Positions 7,001-14,301 of a stretch of 38,936 nt of DNA are shown here, piece by piece. Under the pieces are notes generated by a model. The model saw nothing but the letters and a program-made list of their open reading frames with translations. It did not search any database and had not been told where the DNA came from. The stretch spans positions 1-38,936 of the IMG/VR virus record IMGVR_UViG_3300035670_000581; one strand, written 5' to 3'. A program made the position numbers and the translations under genes. Each line of letters opens with the position of its first letter. Position 1 is the stretch's first letter. The DNA is from a virus.

Positions 7001-8525
7001 CGAAGAGTCCTTCAGTGATGACGACGCCATCGCGCTCGACACACGCGAGGACATCCGCCGCGAAGACGCTGCCCTCAACCTTGATCGCGTCGCTGATGAA
7101 GGTGATCTCCTCATCAACAGGTCCACTGCAGGTGAATCCACCCTCGATGTCACCAGGCCGGCTGATGCCGTAGGTCGCGGCTTGATCACCGGCAACGCCA
7201 TCGGCGAAGTGCCGGCTCTCACCGCACAGGGCTTCGCTTTCGCACCTGAGCCCACCGCCGATGCCACTGCTCGCCAGTACGCCGGCAGCAAGCTCTTCTT
7301 CAAGAGCCTCGGCGATCGCTCCCTCAGTGCCGATGCCTCCTTCCGGCACGGCACCGGCGCGCTTCCGGCCGCAGAAGCCTTTACCCCCCGCCGCAATCTC
7401 CGCGCTTACCTCGCCGAACAAGCCAGTGCCCGCGCAGCACTGGCCCAGGAAGACGCCATCCAAAGGCGCATCAACGCCACATTCCCGGGTGATTCCACTA
7501 CCCAGTTCCGCACCCTCCTCTCTGGCGGGCAGCTGGAAAGGAATCCCGCCGCCACCGGCGGCAGTCGCACACCCGACAGTCGCTGGAGTGTGGTCTGGGA
7601 TCCCTCCGGCGAACCCGTCGATGTCAAGCGGGATCTCACCCCCGGAGCGCTTCCTTCTCACCTCCGCTCCGTCAACATCTCCCAGCTCTCGCCCGCAGAA
7701 CGGCTTGATGCCGGCCTCCCCTTGTCACCACCGCCTGGGCCAGGGATGGACCCTCACGGCGCCTACGGGCAGAAGGGCATCCACACCGCTCTGCGCCCAC
7801 CGGCAGATCCCTATGCCGGCCTCTCCATCGCTCCACGCTCTGAAGTGCCGCAAGTCGGCAGCCCACAAGCCGCTGCCTCCCTCGATGGCGCCATCGCCGC
7901 TCGCGGTGCTGGCCGCGGCGATGCCTTCCTTGATGACAGCAACCGCCGCGATGCCATCGCTCTGGCCACTGGCTACGTCGATGCCATGCGCAAGGCCAAT
8001 GCGCAGATGAGCAGCACTGCTCCCTCCACGGCGCCTCGCATCAACACCATCCCCCAGATCATCGACGAAGGCGAACTCACCGGTGTCGGGCGCCGCGGCA
8101 GCACCTTCGCACAAGCGCCCATCACCCAGACCGTCGGCAGTCAGGAGTTTGTCGATCTCAGCAATGCCGCCAGCGGTTCCCTCTCTCCAGACAGCCTGGA
8201 GCGCCTCAATACCCTCCGCCAAGAGATCGGTGCCGCCGTGCCAGCAGGCCCTACTTCAGCTGAGCGGCAAGCCGCCATGGCATCCATCACCGGCGACTAC
8301 TGGGACAAGGCCGTCAGCCGTGGTGGCTTCCGCACCACCAAGTCCGGCAGCCCCAACCTCAATGGCATGCCGGCTTTCACCGAGCCCTCGGACGCTGTCG
8401 TCGCTGGACGGATGAACTTCCTGCGCGATGAACTCAACCGCCGCGCAGCACGCCATCAAGAAGCCGCCACTGCTGGCACCACTGCTGATCACTGGGATTC
8501 CATTCGCCTCCGAGGCCGGTACTGA
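4065..8525 (+). CDS. Very large virion-type protein (1486 aa)
   Basis: GTG start placed 22 nt after a late motif; the stop TGA overlaps the next ATG. Residues about 50-80 form a Gly/Ala-rich hydrophobic segment (LTVGLGLIGAAGLGTAGLAA) that could span a membrane. The rest is hydrophilic, Asp/Ser/Ala/Arg-rich, with many SDDD-type turns and no enzyme motif that I can recognise. The size, its place as first of a set of membrane-like genes and the lack of catalytic signatures suggest an internal (ejected) or tail-associated virion protein, comparable only in role to the large internal proteins of podoviruses. No homology to them is visible. Codons are the typical GC-rich set of the window. Confidence 0.75.
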   Translation: MILAPTDFAAFSQATGTPYPDSPDQKAALYPVVSEWKARQQAAATENRGPNALTVGLGLIGAAGLGTAGLAAFNALRRKGLDDATAAQIAKETEVATATAAATGGSPAVIPPRDSDLTTARPQFGPNGPILRADGVPSAVLQDSTAAGSTLGTTTARQAGQYRARSTAGFHDPSVALLDTPEKRDAFLQEVARVHGENSDTFKRTVQSIRAMEVIAPSDDTVNPKSLIGHLSSQERYGTSTAAEAAAAGQSISTSRTKNNTSAQAGYVPRGSKPQYQALTYDNSGDLRTLLNAAASSSPFDRGATLANSTSPAPSQIDVEGSLRSVTGIDPTKAALFYEDSDDTTKPYLGGEPIYGKADRKGNRPVIYTGRRSDGSPIAITHLIDAPTDDLAYYQRTGQAHPALAIDNPVLQAAAAARRQLITESVRSGSGEVIERKRRPTDSEIEQQLGLNPGALAKLTDIRHNAQEKADLRISDREDQSIKGMLEDLPASHVRFYDGVPRNEGAEDNKVYASVSGSRQVSDTGVPYWQPDSPVMLDDSGSQSEVLRGSPALLAAERLWRATEDHRSQTGQDLPPSVLNQWATDLARQHGTDPVTVLTLATTGTSGVQGPRSEPTFHRVPGVRGGTSARALAAGTGDALDRIYTSLGMHANANAWDLESSIRNGNIHTAANALANQLPDLADVFGTYMPSLRADERLDVVAEGVAAGLQDLSTAIAKYPDQAASFGIGKGPGGFGVDGFIKSYVRDWVVTRGLQLDPSGQPTYRVPADAFDLIALDANEKGRPIVEELQSRIDGSPNGITAALRIDRLVSSAQSTKEGDPNTNATRFAQFVFDAPDADLISTNLQQESPADIRLGFASRMQDDATTGYYGRDPSEADIVDRISSYGALDRPNKILAARRSGTDSKSDDFKTVATDVNKKQAWLSQNAEALELERTNLNRGLIATPSGLVSAGQGLVISTGKRGAFIAGDTAGVNTSFREESFSDDDAIALDTREDIRREDAALNLDRVADEGDLLINRSTAGESTLDVTRPADAVGRGLITGNAIGEVPALTAQGFAFAPEPTADATARQYAGSKLFFKSLGDRSLSADASFRHGTGALPAAEAFTPRRNLRAYLAEQASARAALAQEDAIQRRINATFPGDSTTQFRTLLSGGQLERNPAATGGSRTPDSRWSVVWDPSGEPVDVKRDLTPGALPSHLRSVNISQLSPAERLDAGLPLSPPPGPGMDPHGAYGQKGIHTALRPPADPYAGLSIAPRSEVPQVGSPQAAASLDGAIAARGAGRGDAFLDDSNRRDAIALATGYVDAMRKANAQMSSTAPSTAPRINTIPQIIDEGELTGVGRRGSTFAQAPITQTVGSQEFVDLSNAASGSLSPDSLERLNTLRQEIGAAVPAGPTSAERQAAMASITGDYWDKAVSRGGFRTTKSGSPNLNGMPAFTEPSDAVVAGRMNFLRDELNRRAARHQEAATAGTTADHWDSIRLRGRY

Positions 8526-8896
8526 TGCCTTACCGCCCCATCTCCAAGCCACAGCGCTTTCAGTCTCTCAACGCTGAGCGGCGCGACAACGATGCCGTTG
8601 GCACTCGCACCTTCGGCGGTACCGCTGACAAGGCGAAACTCGCCGCCAAAGCCTTCGCTCGCGGCCTCGGCGTCAACGATCAGGCACCAGCCTGGGGGCC
8701 CGGCACTCGCTCCTTCTCCGAGCAACGACAGCTCAACCCCAACACCTTCCGCACCTGGGGTGAGCAGCTCGCCACCACCAACGCCGGCTACGAGTTCCAG
8801 GCACCCGTACAGGAACCCCTCCAGCAAACCGGAGGTGCCGCCTCCACCGCCGACGCCAACAGCAGCGCCCTCACCTCTGACAAGGAGGTGCTCTGA
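8525..8896 (+). CDS. Small hydrophilic virion-type protein (123 aa)
   Basis: ATG 8525 overlaps the previous stop (TGATG), which implies translational coupling, and its own TGA overlaps the next ATG in the same way. The protein is polar and basic at the N-terminus (YRPISKPQRFQSLNAERRDND) and Gln/Asn/Thr/Ser-rich towards the C-terminus, with no hydrophobic segment. It lies between two proteins with membrane-like segments, so it may be a soluble partner or chaperone of them. No family recognised. Confidence 0.65.
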   Translation: MPYRPISKPQRFQSLNAERRDNDAVGTRTFGGTADKAKLAAKAFARGLGVNDQAPAWGPGTRSFSEQRQLNPNTFRTWGEQLATTNAGYEFQAPVQEPLQQTGGAASTADANSSALTSDKEVL

Positions 8897-9420
8897 TGGC
8901 CATGGCGCGTATGGCAGGTGTCCTTCATCACGCTCTCAAGAGCGGCAAGCGCCTGCCCATCCCTGATGCCGGCTTCCGCGCAGAAGCCGTCCAAACCCTC
9001 ATGCCCAAGGGCATCGGTGGCTGGGCCTGGGAACTCGGCCCTGATCTCCTCGGTGCTGCCGCTGCCACCGCCTACGCCGGCCCCACCGCTGGCCTGGAAG
9101 ATCTGGTCCTTGGCGTCGGTGGTTCCTTCGGTGGGCGCATGGCCGGCAGTGGCCTCGCCTACGGCATCGCCAAGCTCTCTGGTCAATCCCCCGGCAAGAT
9201 GCGCGCTCTCGTGCAGCAGAGCCAAGGCCTTGGTGGCATGGTCGGTGGCCTCGGCGCCACCATGTTCGGCCCGCGGCCCTTCACCGATCAGATGCGTCAG
9301 CAGCAGCAACAGGAACTCCTCGCCCAGCAGCAGGCCGAACAGCACTGGCTGATGAGCCAGCTCACCGGCTCTCCAACCGTTCAGAACTACGACGCGCTTC
9401 TCTCCGGGGGCTTGGGGTAA
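8896..9420 (+). CDS. Membrane-like virion-type protein (174 aa)
   Basis: ATG 8896, preceded by AGGAGG (8883-8888), overlaps the previous TGA. A central Gly/Ala-rich hydrophobic region (about residues 43-85: WELGPDLLGAAAATAYAG, then LGVGGSFGGRMAGSGLA) looks like one or two membrane-inserting helices with glycine-zipper spacing. A Gln-rich helix (MRQQQQQELLAQQQAEQHW) follows. Such features are common in phage internal/ejection proteins that insert into the host membrane. No specific family recognised. Confidence 0.65.
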   Translation: MAMARMAGVLHHALKSGKRLPIPDAGFRAEAVQTLMPKGIGGWAWELGPDLLGAAAATAYAGPTAGLEDLVLGVGGSFGGRMAGSGLAYGIAKLSGQSPGKMRALVQQSQGLGGMVGGLGATMFGPRPFTDQMRQQQQQELLAQQQAEQHWLMSQLTGSPTVQNYDALLSGGLG

Positions 9421-9423
9421 GCC

Positions 9424-10584
9424 ATGACCGGTGCCGTCAGCCCCGTCCTTGATCCCAAAACGGGACAGCCCGTCGATCTCTACCCCAACACCTCCTTCGG
9501 GGGGATGCTTCGGGTTGGCATCGATGATCCCGAAGGCCTCGGCCGGCTCACCGATAACCGCTTCCAGTCCATCGTCCGTGGTTCCGCTCTCGCAGTAGCT
9601 GATCGCGGCTATCGCCAGGCCTTCACCGATCCCAATGTCGGCACAGCGGGCAAGGCCGGCTATGTCGCTGGTCGCCTCATCCACGACATCGTCAACGACG
9701 GTTCCCGCGTCCCCTGGTGGGTGCTCAATCACCCGATGGCGCAAGCCGCCGTCCTCAGTGATGTCGCCGCCGACGCCGCTGGCCTCAACCCCGACTACGG
9801 CGCCTATGAGCAGCTCCGCGCCGCACGCGGCGATGAGATCAGCCGCCCCGCGATCGATGAAGAGTTCGCCAAGGAGTACATGGGGTTCTCTTTCCGCGGC
9901 GAAGGCGCCGGCATCCCCCTTGGCCTTGCTCGCAAGGTGCCGGCCGTCATCGCTTCCTCCGCTCTCCTCGCCACCAGCGGCAACAGCAACTTCGCCAACA
10001 TCACTGGTGGCGGCCGGCAGCCTGGTTTTGAATCCATCCTCCCCGTTGAAGGTGACAAGACCCAGTCCTCCAACCCCCTCAGTGAACTCGGCATCCGCTA
10101 TATGTTCGGCCGCACCGGACGCCTGCTCCCCTGGGAGGAGTTCACCACCGAGCGGCCTGATGTCTCACCCACTGACTACGGCAGCTACCGCGCCTATCAA
10201 TTCGACTCCGGCCCCTTGATGGGCATCGCCAAGGCCACCAGTCGCAACATCGATGCCGAACCTGAACTCGGAATGCTCGGATTCCGAGTGCCGCTCTCCG
10301 CTGCATCCACCGTTGGTGGCACGCTCATCGGTGGCATCGCCGGCGCCAAGGCGCTCGATGCCATGGTCAACGAGCAAATGCAGAACCGCTTCGGGGGGGC
10401 GCTCAAGGCACGCGGCAACCGTCGCCTCGCTGGCTATGCCCTCGGCGCTCTCGCTGGTGGCATCGCCGGCCGCGCCGGCAGCCAGGTGATCAATGACGCC
10501 ATCATCCAGCCCACCCTCAATCCAGAGGCCGTGGCCGCGGCAGCACAGTGGCACGCTGAGCAGCAGGCCAAGGGACTCCTCTAA
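9424..10584 (+). CDS. Virion-type protein with two C-terminal glycine-zipper segments (386 aa)
   Basis: ATG 9424, three bases after the previous stop; 386 aa. The N-terminal 280 residues are mixed and look folded (for example YPNTSFGGMLRVGIDDPE, SRVPWWVLNHPMAQAAV). The C-terminal 100 residues carry two hydrophobic, glycine-spaced segments (STVGGTLIGGIAGAKAL and LAGYALGALAGGIAG), followed by a short polar tail. It is the last gene of a four-gene run starting at 4065 with overlapping or nearly overlapping junctions; a late motif opens the next unit. Membrane insertion is predicted from sequence only. Confidence 0.65.
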   Translation: MTGAVSPVLDPKTGQPVDLYPNTSFGGMLRVGIDDPEGLGRLTDNRFQSIVRGSALAVADRGYRQAFTDPNVGTAGKAGYVAGRLIHDIVNDGSRVPWWVLNHPMAQAAVLSDVAADAAGLNPDYGAYEQLRAARGDEISRPAIDEEFAKEYMGFSFRGEGAGIPLGLARKVPAVIASSALLATSGNSNFANITGGGRQPGFESILPVEGDKTQSSNPLSELGIRYMFGRTGRLLPWEEFTTERPDVSPTDYGSYRAYQFDSGPLMGIAKATSRNIDAEPELGMLGFRVPLSAASTVGGTLIGGIAGAKALDAMVNEQMQNRFGGALKARGNRRLAGYALGALAGGIAGRAGSQVINDAIIQPTLNPEAVAAAAQWHAEQQAKGLL

Positions 10585-10589
10585 CCCCC

Positions 10590-10598
10590 CATACCCTC
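10590..10598 (+). promoter_or_regulatory. CATACCCTC late motif (copy 3)
   Basis: Exact 9-mer directly after the stop at 10584 and 19 nt before ATG 10618, followed by ACCGCAACGCAGAGG. Confidence 0.75.
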
Positions 10599-10617
10599 AC
10601 CGCAACGCAGAGGTGTC

Positions 10618-11394
10618 ATGGCGCTTGGCAGCAGTCTTCAGTCGGATGCCTTCCGTGACAGCGTCAATGCCGCCCGCGGCCGGTCCTACCTCAGCGTCTA
10701 CAACGCCCTCAGCCAGGACTCACCAACCAACGCCGTCATCCGCAACGCCTTTCAAGATGACGGCAGCGACATGAACGCCTTCGGTCAAGGTGCCTCCATG
10801 GCCTCGACAGGCATCAACTGGCTGCAGGGGTTGAACGGCTCCCTGCAGGGCCTCGCCACGCAGAACGCCGCAGCAGGCCTCAACCGCACCGCCACTGCCA
10901 TTTCCAACCAGCAGGAACTGGAAACAGCTGAGGAGATCGCCAAGAACCAGAAAGAGGCCTACGAAGACGCCCAGACCGGCAGCGCCATCAGTAGCGGTAT
11001 CGGCTTGATCGGCTCCGTTGCCTCACTCTTCTGCGAGCGACGGCTCAAGACCGACATCGCTCCCATTGACGCCGATCAGGCCTGGGCCACCATCCGCGAT
11101 CTCCCCCTCTACTCCTTCCACTACCGCCACCAGCCCAACACCCCCGCCTACGGCCCCATGGTCGATGAGGTTGAGCAGCTCGATCCCTCCCTCCTCCGGC
11201 CGATGGACCGCGAAGCCGAACAGCTCGGCATCCACGACGGTGAGCCCGTCCGCGGTGTTGATCAGCCCCGCCGGCAGATCTACGAATCCGCCGCTCTTCA
11301 GCAGGCCCTCCAGCGCATCGAAGCCCTGGAAGCCCGCCTCGCCAAACTTGAAGGCGCCGCCATCACGCCTCAACCTCTCCTCCGCGTTGCCTGA
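10618..11394 (+). CDS. Protein with C-terminal S74-type intramolecular chaperone domain
   Basis: 258 aa. Residues 1-120 are helical (Gln/Asn/Ala-rich), residues about 122-138 are hydrophobic (ISSGIGLIGSVASLF), and residues 139-248 match the Peptidase_S74 pattern: CERRLKTDIAPI, then LPLYSFHYR, YGPMVDEVEQLDP, and a final coiled coil (QQALQRIEALEARLAKLE). S74 domains trimerise fibres and endosialidases and cut themselves off with a Ser-Lys dyad in S-D-x-R-x-K. Here the position of Ser is Cys139 and Asp is Glu140; Lys144 is kept. It could use Cys or be non-cleaving. The short N-terminal part is not a typical fibre, so the domain may assemble another trimeric virion part. Confidence 0.8.
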   Translation: MALGSSLQSDAFRDSVNAARGRSYLSVYNALSQDSPTNAVIRNAFQDDGSDMNAFGQGASMASTGINWLQGLNGSLQGLATQNAAAGLNRTATAISNQQELETAEEIAKNQKEAYEDAQTGSAISSGIGLIGSVASLFCERRLKTDIAPIDADQAWATIRDLPLYSFHYRHQPNTPAYGPMVDEVEQLDPSLLRPMDREAEQLGIHDGEPVRGVDQPRRQIYESAALQQALQRIEALEARLAKLEGAAITPQPLLRVA

Positions 11395-11399
11395 TCGCC

Positions 11400-11999
11400 A
11401 TGGCCTTCACTCCCAACCCTGAGGCGATGCTCATCGCCGCCAAGGAGAAAGCCCAGGCCGCCAGCAGTGCCTTCGACGGCCCCCGCTACGGCAGTGCCGC
11501 GGAAAGCCTCTGGAGTGATGCCGCCCCCTCGCCATCCGGCAGTGCCATGGCCTACGGCTCCAGCACCCCCGCCGTGGGCAATGTCGTCACCAGCAACCTC
11601 ACCCTGCCCCAAAGCAACAGCGAGCAGGAAAGCGCCCGCTACAGCCAGACGATCAGCAACGCCGCCAAGGGCATGATGAACGCCGGCATCTCTTCCGCCG
11701 TCGGCAACTTCAGCACCCTCAATGGCCTGGCCAACCAAAACATGGATGCTATCCGCAGCCTCGATCATCAACAGGCGATGAATGAAATCGAGATCGAGAA
11801 AAGCAAGATCGGCGGCGGCACCTCCGTCTCTGCCGTTCTCGGTGGCATCGGCTCTGCTCTCGGCGCCGCCAGCAGCTTCGGTGCATTCGGCGGCGGCTCC
11901 TCCTCTTCCTCCTTCACTCCTTTCTCCTCCAGCAACCCCGTCACCTACAGCAGTGACTTCCAGTTGGGCAGCCCCTCCCTCTACAACCCCTGGGGCTGA
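11400..11999 (+). CDS. Small virion-type protein with Gly/Ser-rich C-terminus (199 aa)
   Basis: ATG 11400, five bases after the previous stop. The N-terminal half is polar and helical; a Gly/Ala hydrophobic segment (SVSAVLGGIGSALGAASSF, about residues 140-158) is followed by a Ser/Phe/Gly tail (GGGSSSSSFTPFSSS). The pattern resembles its neighbours on both sides. It is probably co-transcribed with the S74-domain protein from the motif at 10590. No family recognised. Confidence 0.6.
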   Translation: MAFTPNPEAMLIAAKEKAQAASSAFDGPRYGSAAESLWSDAAPSPSGSAMAYGSSTPAVGNVVTSNLTLPQSNSEQESARYSQTISNAAKGMMNAGISSAVGNFSTLNGLANQNMDAIRSLDHQQAMNEIEIEKSKIGGGTSVSAVLGGIGSALGAASSFGAFGGGSSSSSFTPFSSSNPVTYSSDFQLGSPSLYNPWG

Positions 12000-12006
12000 A
12001 CCCCGC

Positions 12007-12015
12007 CATACCCTC
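12007..12015 (+). promoter_or_regulatory. CATACCCTC late motif (copy 4)
   Basis: Exact 9-mer, 26 nt before ATG 12042, followed at once by a CCTG-ACAG-CAGG hairpin. Confidence 0.75.
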
Positions 12016-12041
12016 CCTGACAGCAGGTTGGACAACAGCAC

Positions 12042-13190
12042 ATGAGGAGGCGCTATCGGCGTCACGGCCGGCTCTATGACTTGACCGGCGACGCCACTCC
12101 TGCTGGCATTCAGAACATCGATGCTGTTGATGCGCTCGCTCGCGGCCTTGATCCAGCCCTGATCGGTGCAGCTCGGCCCGCGCTCACGATGGAGCCGGAT
12201 CCTTGGGCCGGTACCTACACCACCAATCCCGCTCGGCTGGAGGCCGCGCAGATCGGCGGCAGTCAAGCCGTCCCCTCCTCCGGTGGCCTCGTCACCGCCA
12301 CCCCCGACATCCCCTCGCCGCCGGAGCAACTCGCAGCACTCGTCAACGCAGACACCAATCCAGTCGCAGCACAAGCTGTCGCTACGGCAGCAGAACTCAC
12401 TGCTGATCCCGGTATCGATATTCGCCAGGCACCGGCCACCAACCGCGGTGTTCCCATCACCGCTGACGACACCGTCCCCACCGCTCCTGATCCCATCGCC
12501 CAGGAGCAGGGCCGCCGGCAGCAGAACAAGCGCCAGCAGGCCGCCGCGCAGATCGCAGGCACTGTCGACGAGGACTCCCTCCCCTTCCTCGCAGCAGATC
12601 TCGGCATCGGCAGCTGGATCAAGCAGGCCAGCGCCAACGCTGCAGCCGGCATGCACCCCACCGGTGCCGCGGGGCACACCGCCAAGGCGGCATTGCTGGG
12701 TGGCGGGAAACTCCTCGGTGCTGGTGTTCAGGCACTCCCCTGGGTGGCAGCCGCCGCTCCGGCGGTGATGGGCGCCATGGAGGGTGCCCAGTCCGGCGGC
12801 GGCGGCGCCGTCATTCAGGGCGGCGGTGCCGGGATCGGCAGCATCATTGGCGGTGCGCTCGGTGCTGGCGCTGGCCCCCTCGGCATTGCCGTCGGCGCTG
12901 GCATCGGTGGGATGATCGGCAATGCCGTTGGTGGTATGGGCCGCCAGGCCGCCGTCTCCGCAGTGGAAGCCGCCCAGGGTGGTGATACCGGCATGGCCGG
13001 GCAGATCGGCCGCTCCCTCGATGGCGTCATCGATACCCCGATGGAGCTGGAAAGCCGGCAGATGGTCGCGCAGATGAACTCCCCAGCCGTGCTGGCCCTC
13101 AAGGAAGAAGAACGGCGCCGCAGCGCCGCGCAACGGGCACAGGCCGCTCAGGATCTCCTGATGCAGGCCTACGCCAGGGGGATGGGCTGA
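12042..13190 (+). CDS. Glycine-zipper membrane-like virion protein (382 aa)
   Basis: ATG 12042; the stop overlaps the next ATG (TGATG). Residues 1-180 are polar, with a Gln-rich basic patch (GRRQQNKRQQAAAQIAG). Residues about 205-315 form a long Gly/Ala-rich hydrophobic region with repeated GxxxG spacing (GGAGIGSIIGGALGAGAG, GIAVGAGIGGMIGNAVGG), as in pore-forming or membrane-inserting glycine-zipper proteins. A charged C-terminal helix follows (ALKEEERRRSAAQRAQAAQ). The design fits a virion protein that enters the host envelope during DNA delivery; this is inference from composition. Confidence 0.65.
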   Translation: MRRRYRRHGRLYDLTGDATPAGIQNIDAVDALARGLDPALIGAARPALTMEPDPWAGTYTTNPARLEAAQIGGSQAVPSSGGLVTATPDIPSPPEQLAALVNADTNPVAAQAVATAAELTADPGIDIRQAPATNRGVPITADDTVPTAPDPIAQEQGRRQQNKRQQAAAQIAGTVDEDSLPFLAADLGIGSWIKQASANAAAGMHPTGAAGHTAKAALLGGGKLLGAGVQALPWVAAAAPAVMGAMEGAQSGGGGAVIQGGGAGIGSIIGGALGAGAGPLGIAVGAGIGGMIGNAVGGMGRQAAVSAVEAAQGGDTGMAGQIGRSLDGVIDTPMELESRQMVAQMNSPAVLALKEEERRRSAAQRAQAAQDLLMQAYARGMG

Positions 13191-13597
13191 TGGCTGCCAG
13201 CACCCAATACACCGGGCTCAACAGCGCCGCCCAGCGTGGTGACTATCGCGTCCAGCGCAAGCCCGTTCAGCTGGTTGGCAGCAGCCAGGACTGGGTGCGT
13301 GCTGTCGAGGCCTCCTCGTCCCGCGCTGCCAGCCAGAACAACACCGCCATGGCAACAGCCGGCGCCATGGGCCGCGCCGGCGTTGAAGGTGTCACCGCCC
13401 TCGGTGCGTCCAGGCTCAACGCCCAGGCCGACATCGCCAATGCAGGCATGGCCGCTACCACGTCAGCGTTCAACTCCAAGACGCAGGCCGACGCCCTCAT
13501 CCAGCGGGAGAAAATCGCTCGGGGTGACACCACCCTGCCGTACCTCAAGCTCGCCGGTGGCCTCGCCCTCGCCGGAGCTGCTTACGCCCAGGCCTGA
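13190..13597 (+). CDS. Small virion-type protein with C-terminal hydrophobic segment (135 aa)
   Basis: ATG 13190 overlaps the previous TGA. The body is Ala/Ser/Gln/Asn-rich and helical, and the last 17 residues are hydrophobic (LKLAGGLALAGAAYAQA), a tail-anchor-like end. It is followed immediately by the next late motif (13601), so it closes the two-gene unit opened at 12007. No family recognised. Confidence 0.6.
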   Translation: MAASTQYTGLNSAAQRGDYRVQRKPVQLVGSSQDWVRAVEASSSRAASQNNTAMATAGAMGRAGVEGVTALGASRLNAQADIANAGMAATTSAFNSKTQADALIQREKIARGDTTLPYLKLAGGLALAGAAYAQA

Positions 13598-13600
13598 CGC

Positions 13601-13609
13601 CATACCCTC
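13601..13609 (+). promoter_or_regulatory. CATACCCTC late motif (copy 5)
   Basis: Exact 9-mer, three bases after the stop of the previous gene and 20 nt before ATG 13630. Confidence 0.75.
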
Positions 13610-13629
13610 CCCTCAGTGCTGCAACCACC

Positions 13630-14286
13630 ATGACGGCCCCCGCACCTGACAGCCTGCAGGGCCCCGGTTTCTGGGGAGGCATCGGGAACTTCCTCACCGG
13701 CAAGCCCACTGAGCAGCGCGGCCGGCCGGTCATGGTCAACGGTGAGTGGCGCGTCCCCAAGTACGACGGCGACAGCCGGTTCACGGGCTACGGCACCCTT
13801 GATCCCGTCCTGGATGCACGCTGGGGGCCGGGCAAGCTCCAGGCCGATGCACAGGACAGCAAGCGCGAATCCCGCGAGCAGAAGCTGGAGGGGATGTACC
13901 GCAACAACCTCAACCATCAGCAAGGGATACAAACTCAACAGCTGCAGAACCAGACAACGCAGATTGCAAACGCCAACAACATCAACCTCGCCACCCTGCA
14001 GCAGCAGATCGCAGAAGGTTCACAGCGTCACCAGCTGTTGATGGCTCAGCTCGCCCAGCAGGGTGAGCAGGCGAAAGATGCCAACGCACATGCCGCTGAA
14101 TCCCTCCGTCAGCAAACTGCACTGCAGGGGCAGGCGCTTGGGCTGAAGGGCCAGGAGTTGCAGGCGAATATCGCCTTTCAGCAGGATGAGATGAACTTCC
14201 GCCGCGAGCAGCTCGCTGATCTCAGGGGCTCGCGCAAGTTGGCAGTTCTCGCCAACGCCGCCAACGCATTGCTCGCCGGCGTCTGA
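13630..14286 (+). CDS. Gln-rich coiled-coil virion-type protein (218 aa)
   Basis: ATG 13630. The N-terminal 65 residues look folded (FWGGIGNFLTGKPTEQRGR, MVNGEWRVPKYDGDSRF). Residues about 75-205 are a long Gln/Asn/Ala-rich helix (HQQGIQTQQLQNQTTQIANA, SLRQQTALQGQALGLKGQEL), typical of coiled coil. The protein ends in a short hydrophobic stretch (VLANAANALLAGV). It is paired with the giant repeat protein that starts 15 bp downstream, so the two long-helix proteins may assemble together. No family recognised. Confidence 0.65.
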   Translation: MTAPAPDSLQGPGFWGGIGNFLTGKPTEQRGRPVMVNGEWRVPKYDGDSRFTGYGTLDPVLDARWGPGKLQADAQDSKRESREQKLEGMYRNNLNHQQGIQTQQLQNQTTQIANANNINLATLQQQIAEGSQRHQLLMAQLAQQGEQAKDANAHAAESLRQQTALQGQALGLKGQELQANIAFQQDEMNFRREQLADLRGSRKLAVLANAANALLAGV

Positions 14287-14301
14287 TCACAGGAGGCACC
14301 C

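Noticed and set aside
11370-13133. Long leftward open frame (587 codons) opposite the genes at 11400-13190
   Set aside because: It mirrors GC-rich rightward genes with overlapping starts and late motifs; composition is Gly/Ala/Asp noise typical of an antisense shadow.
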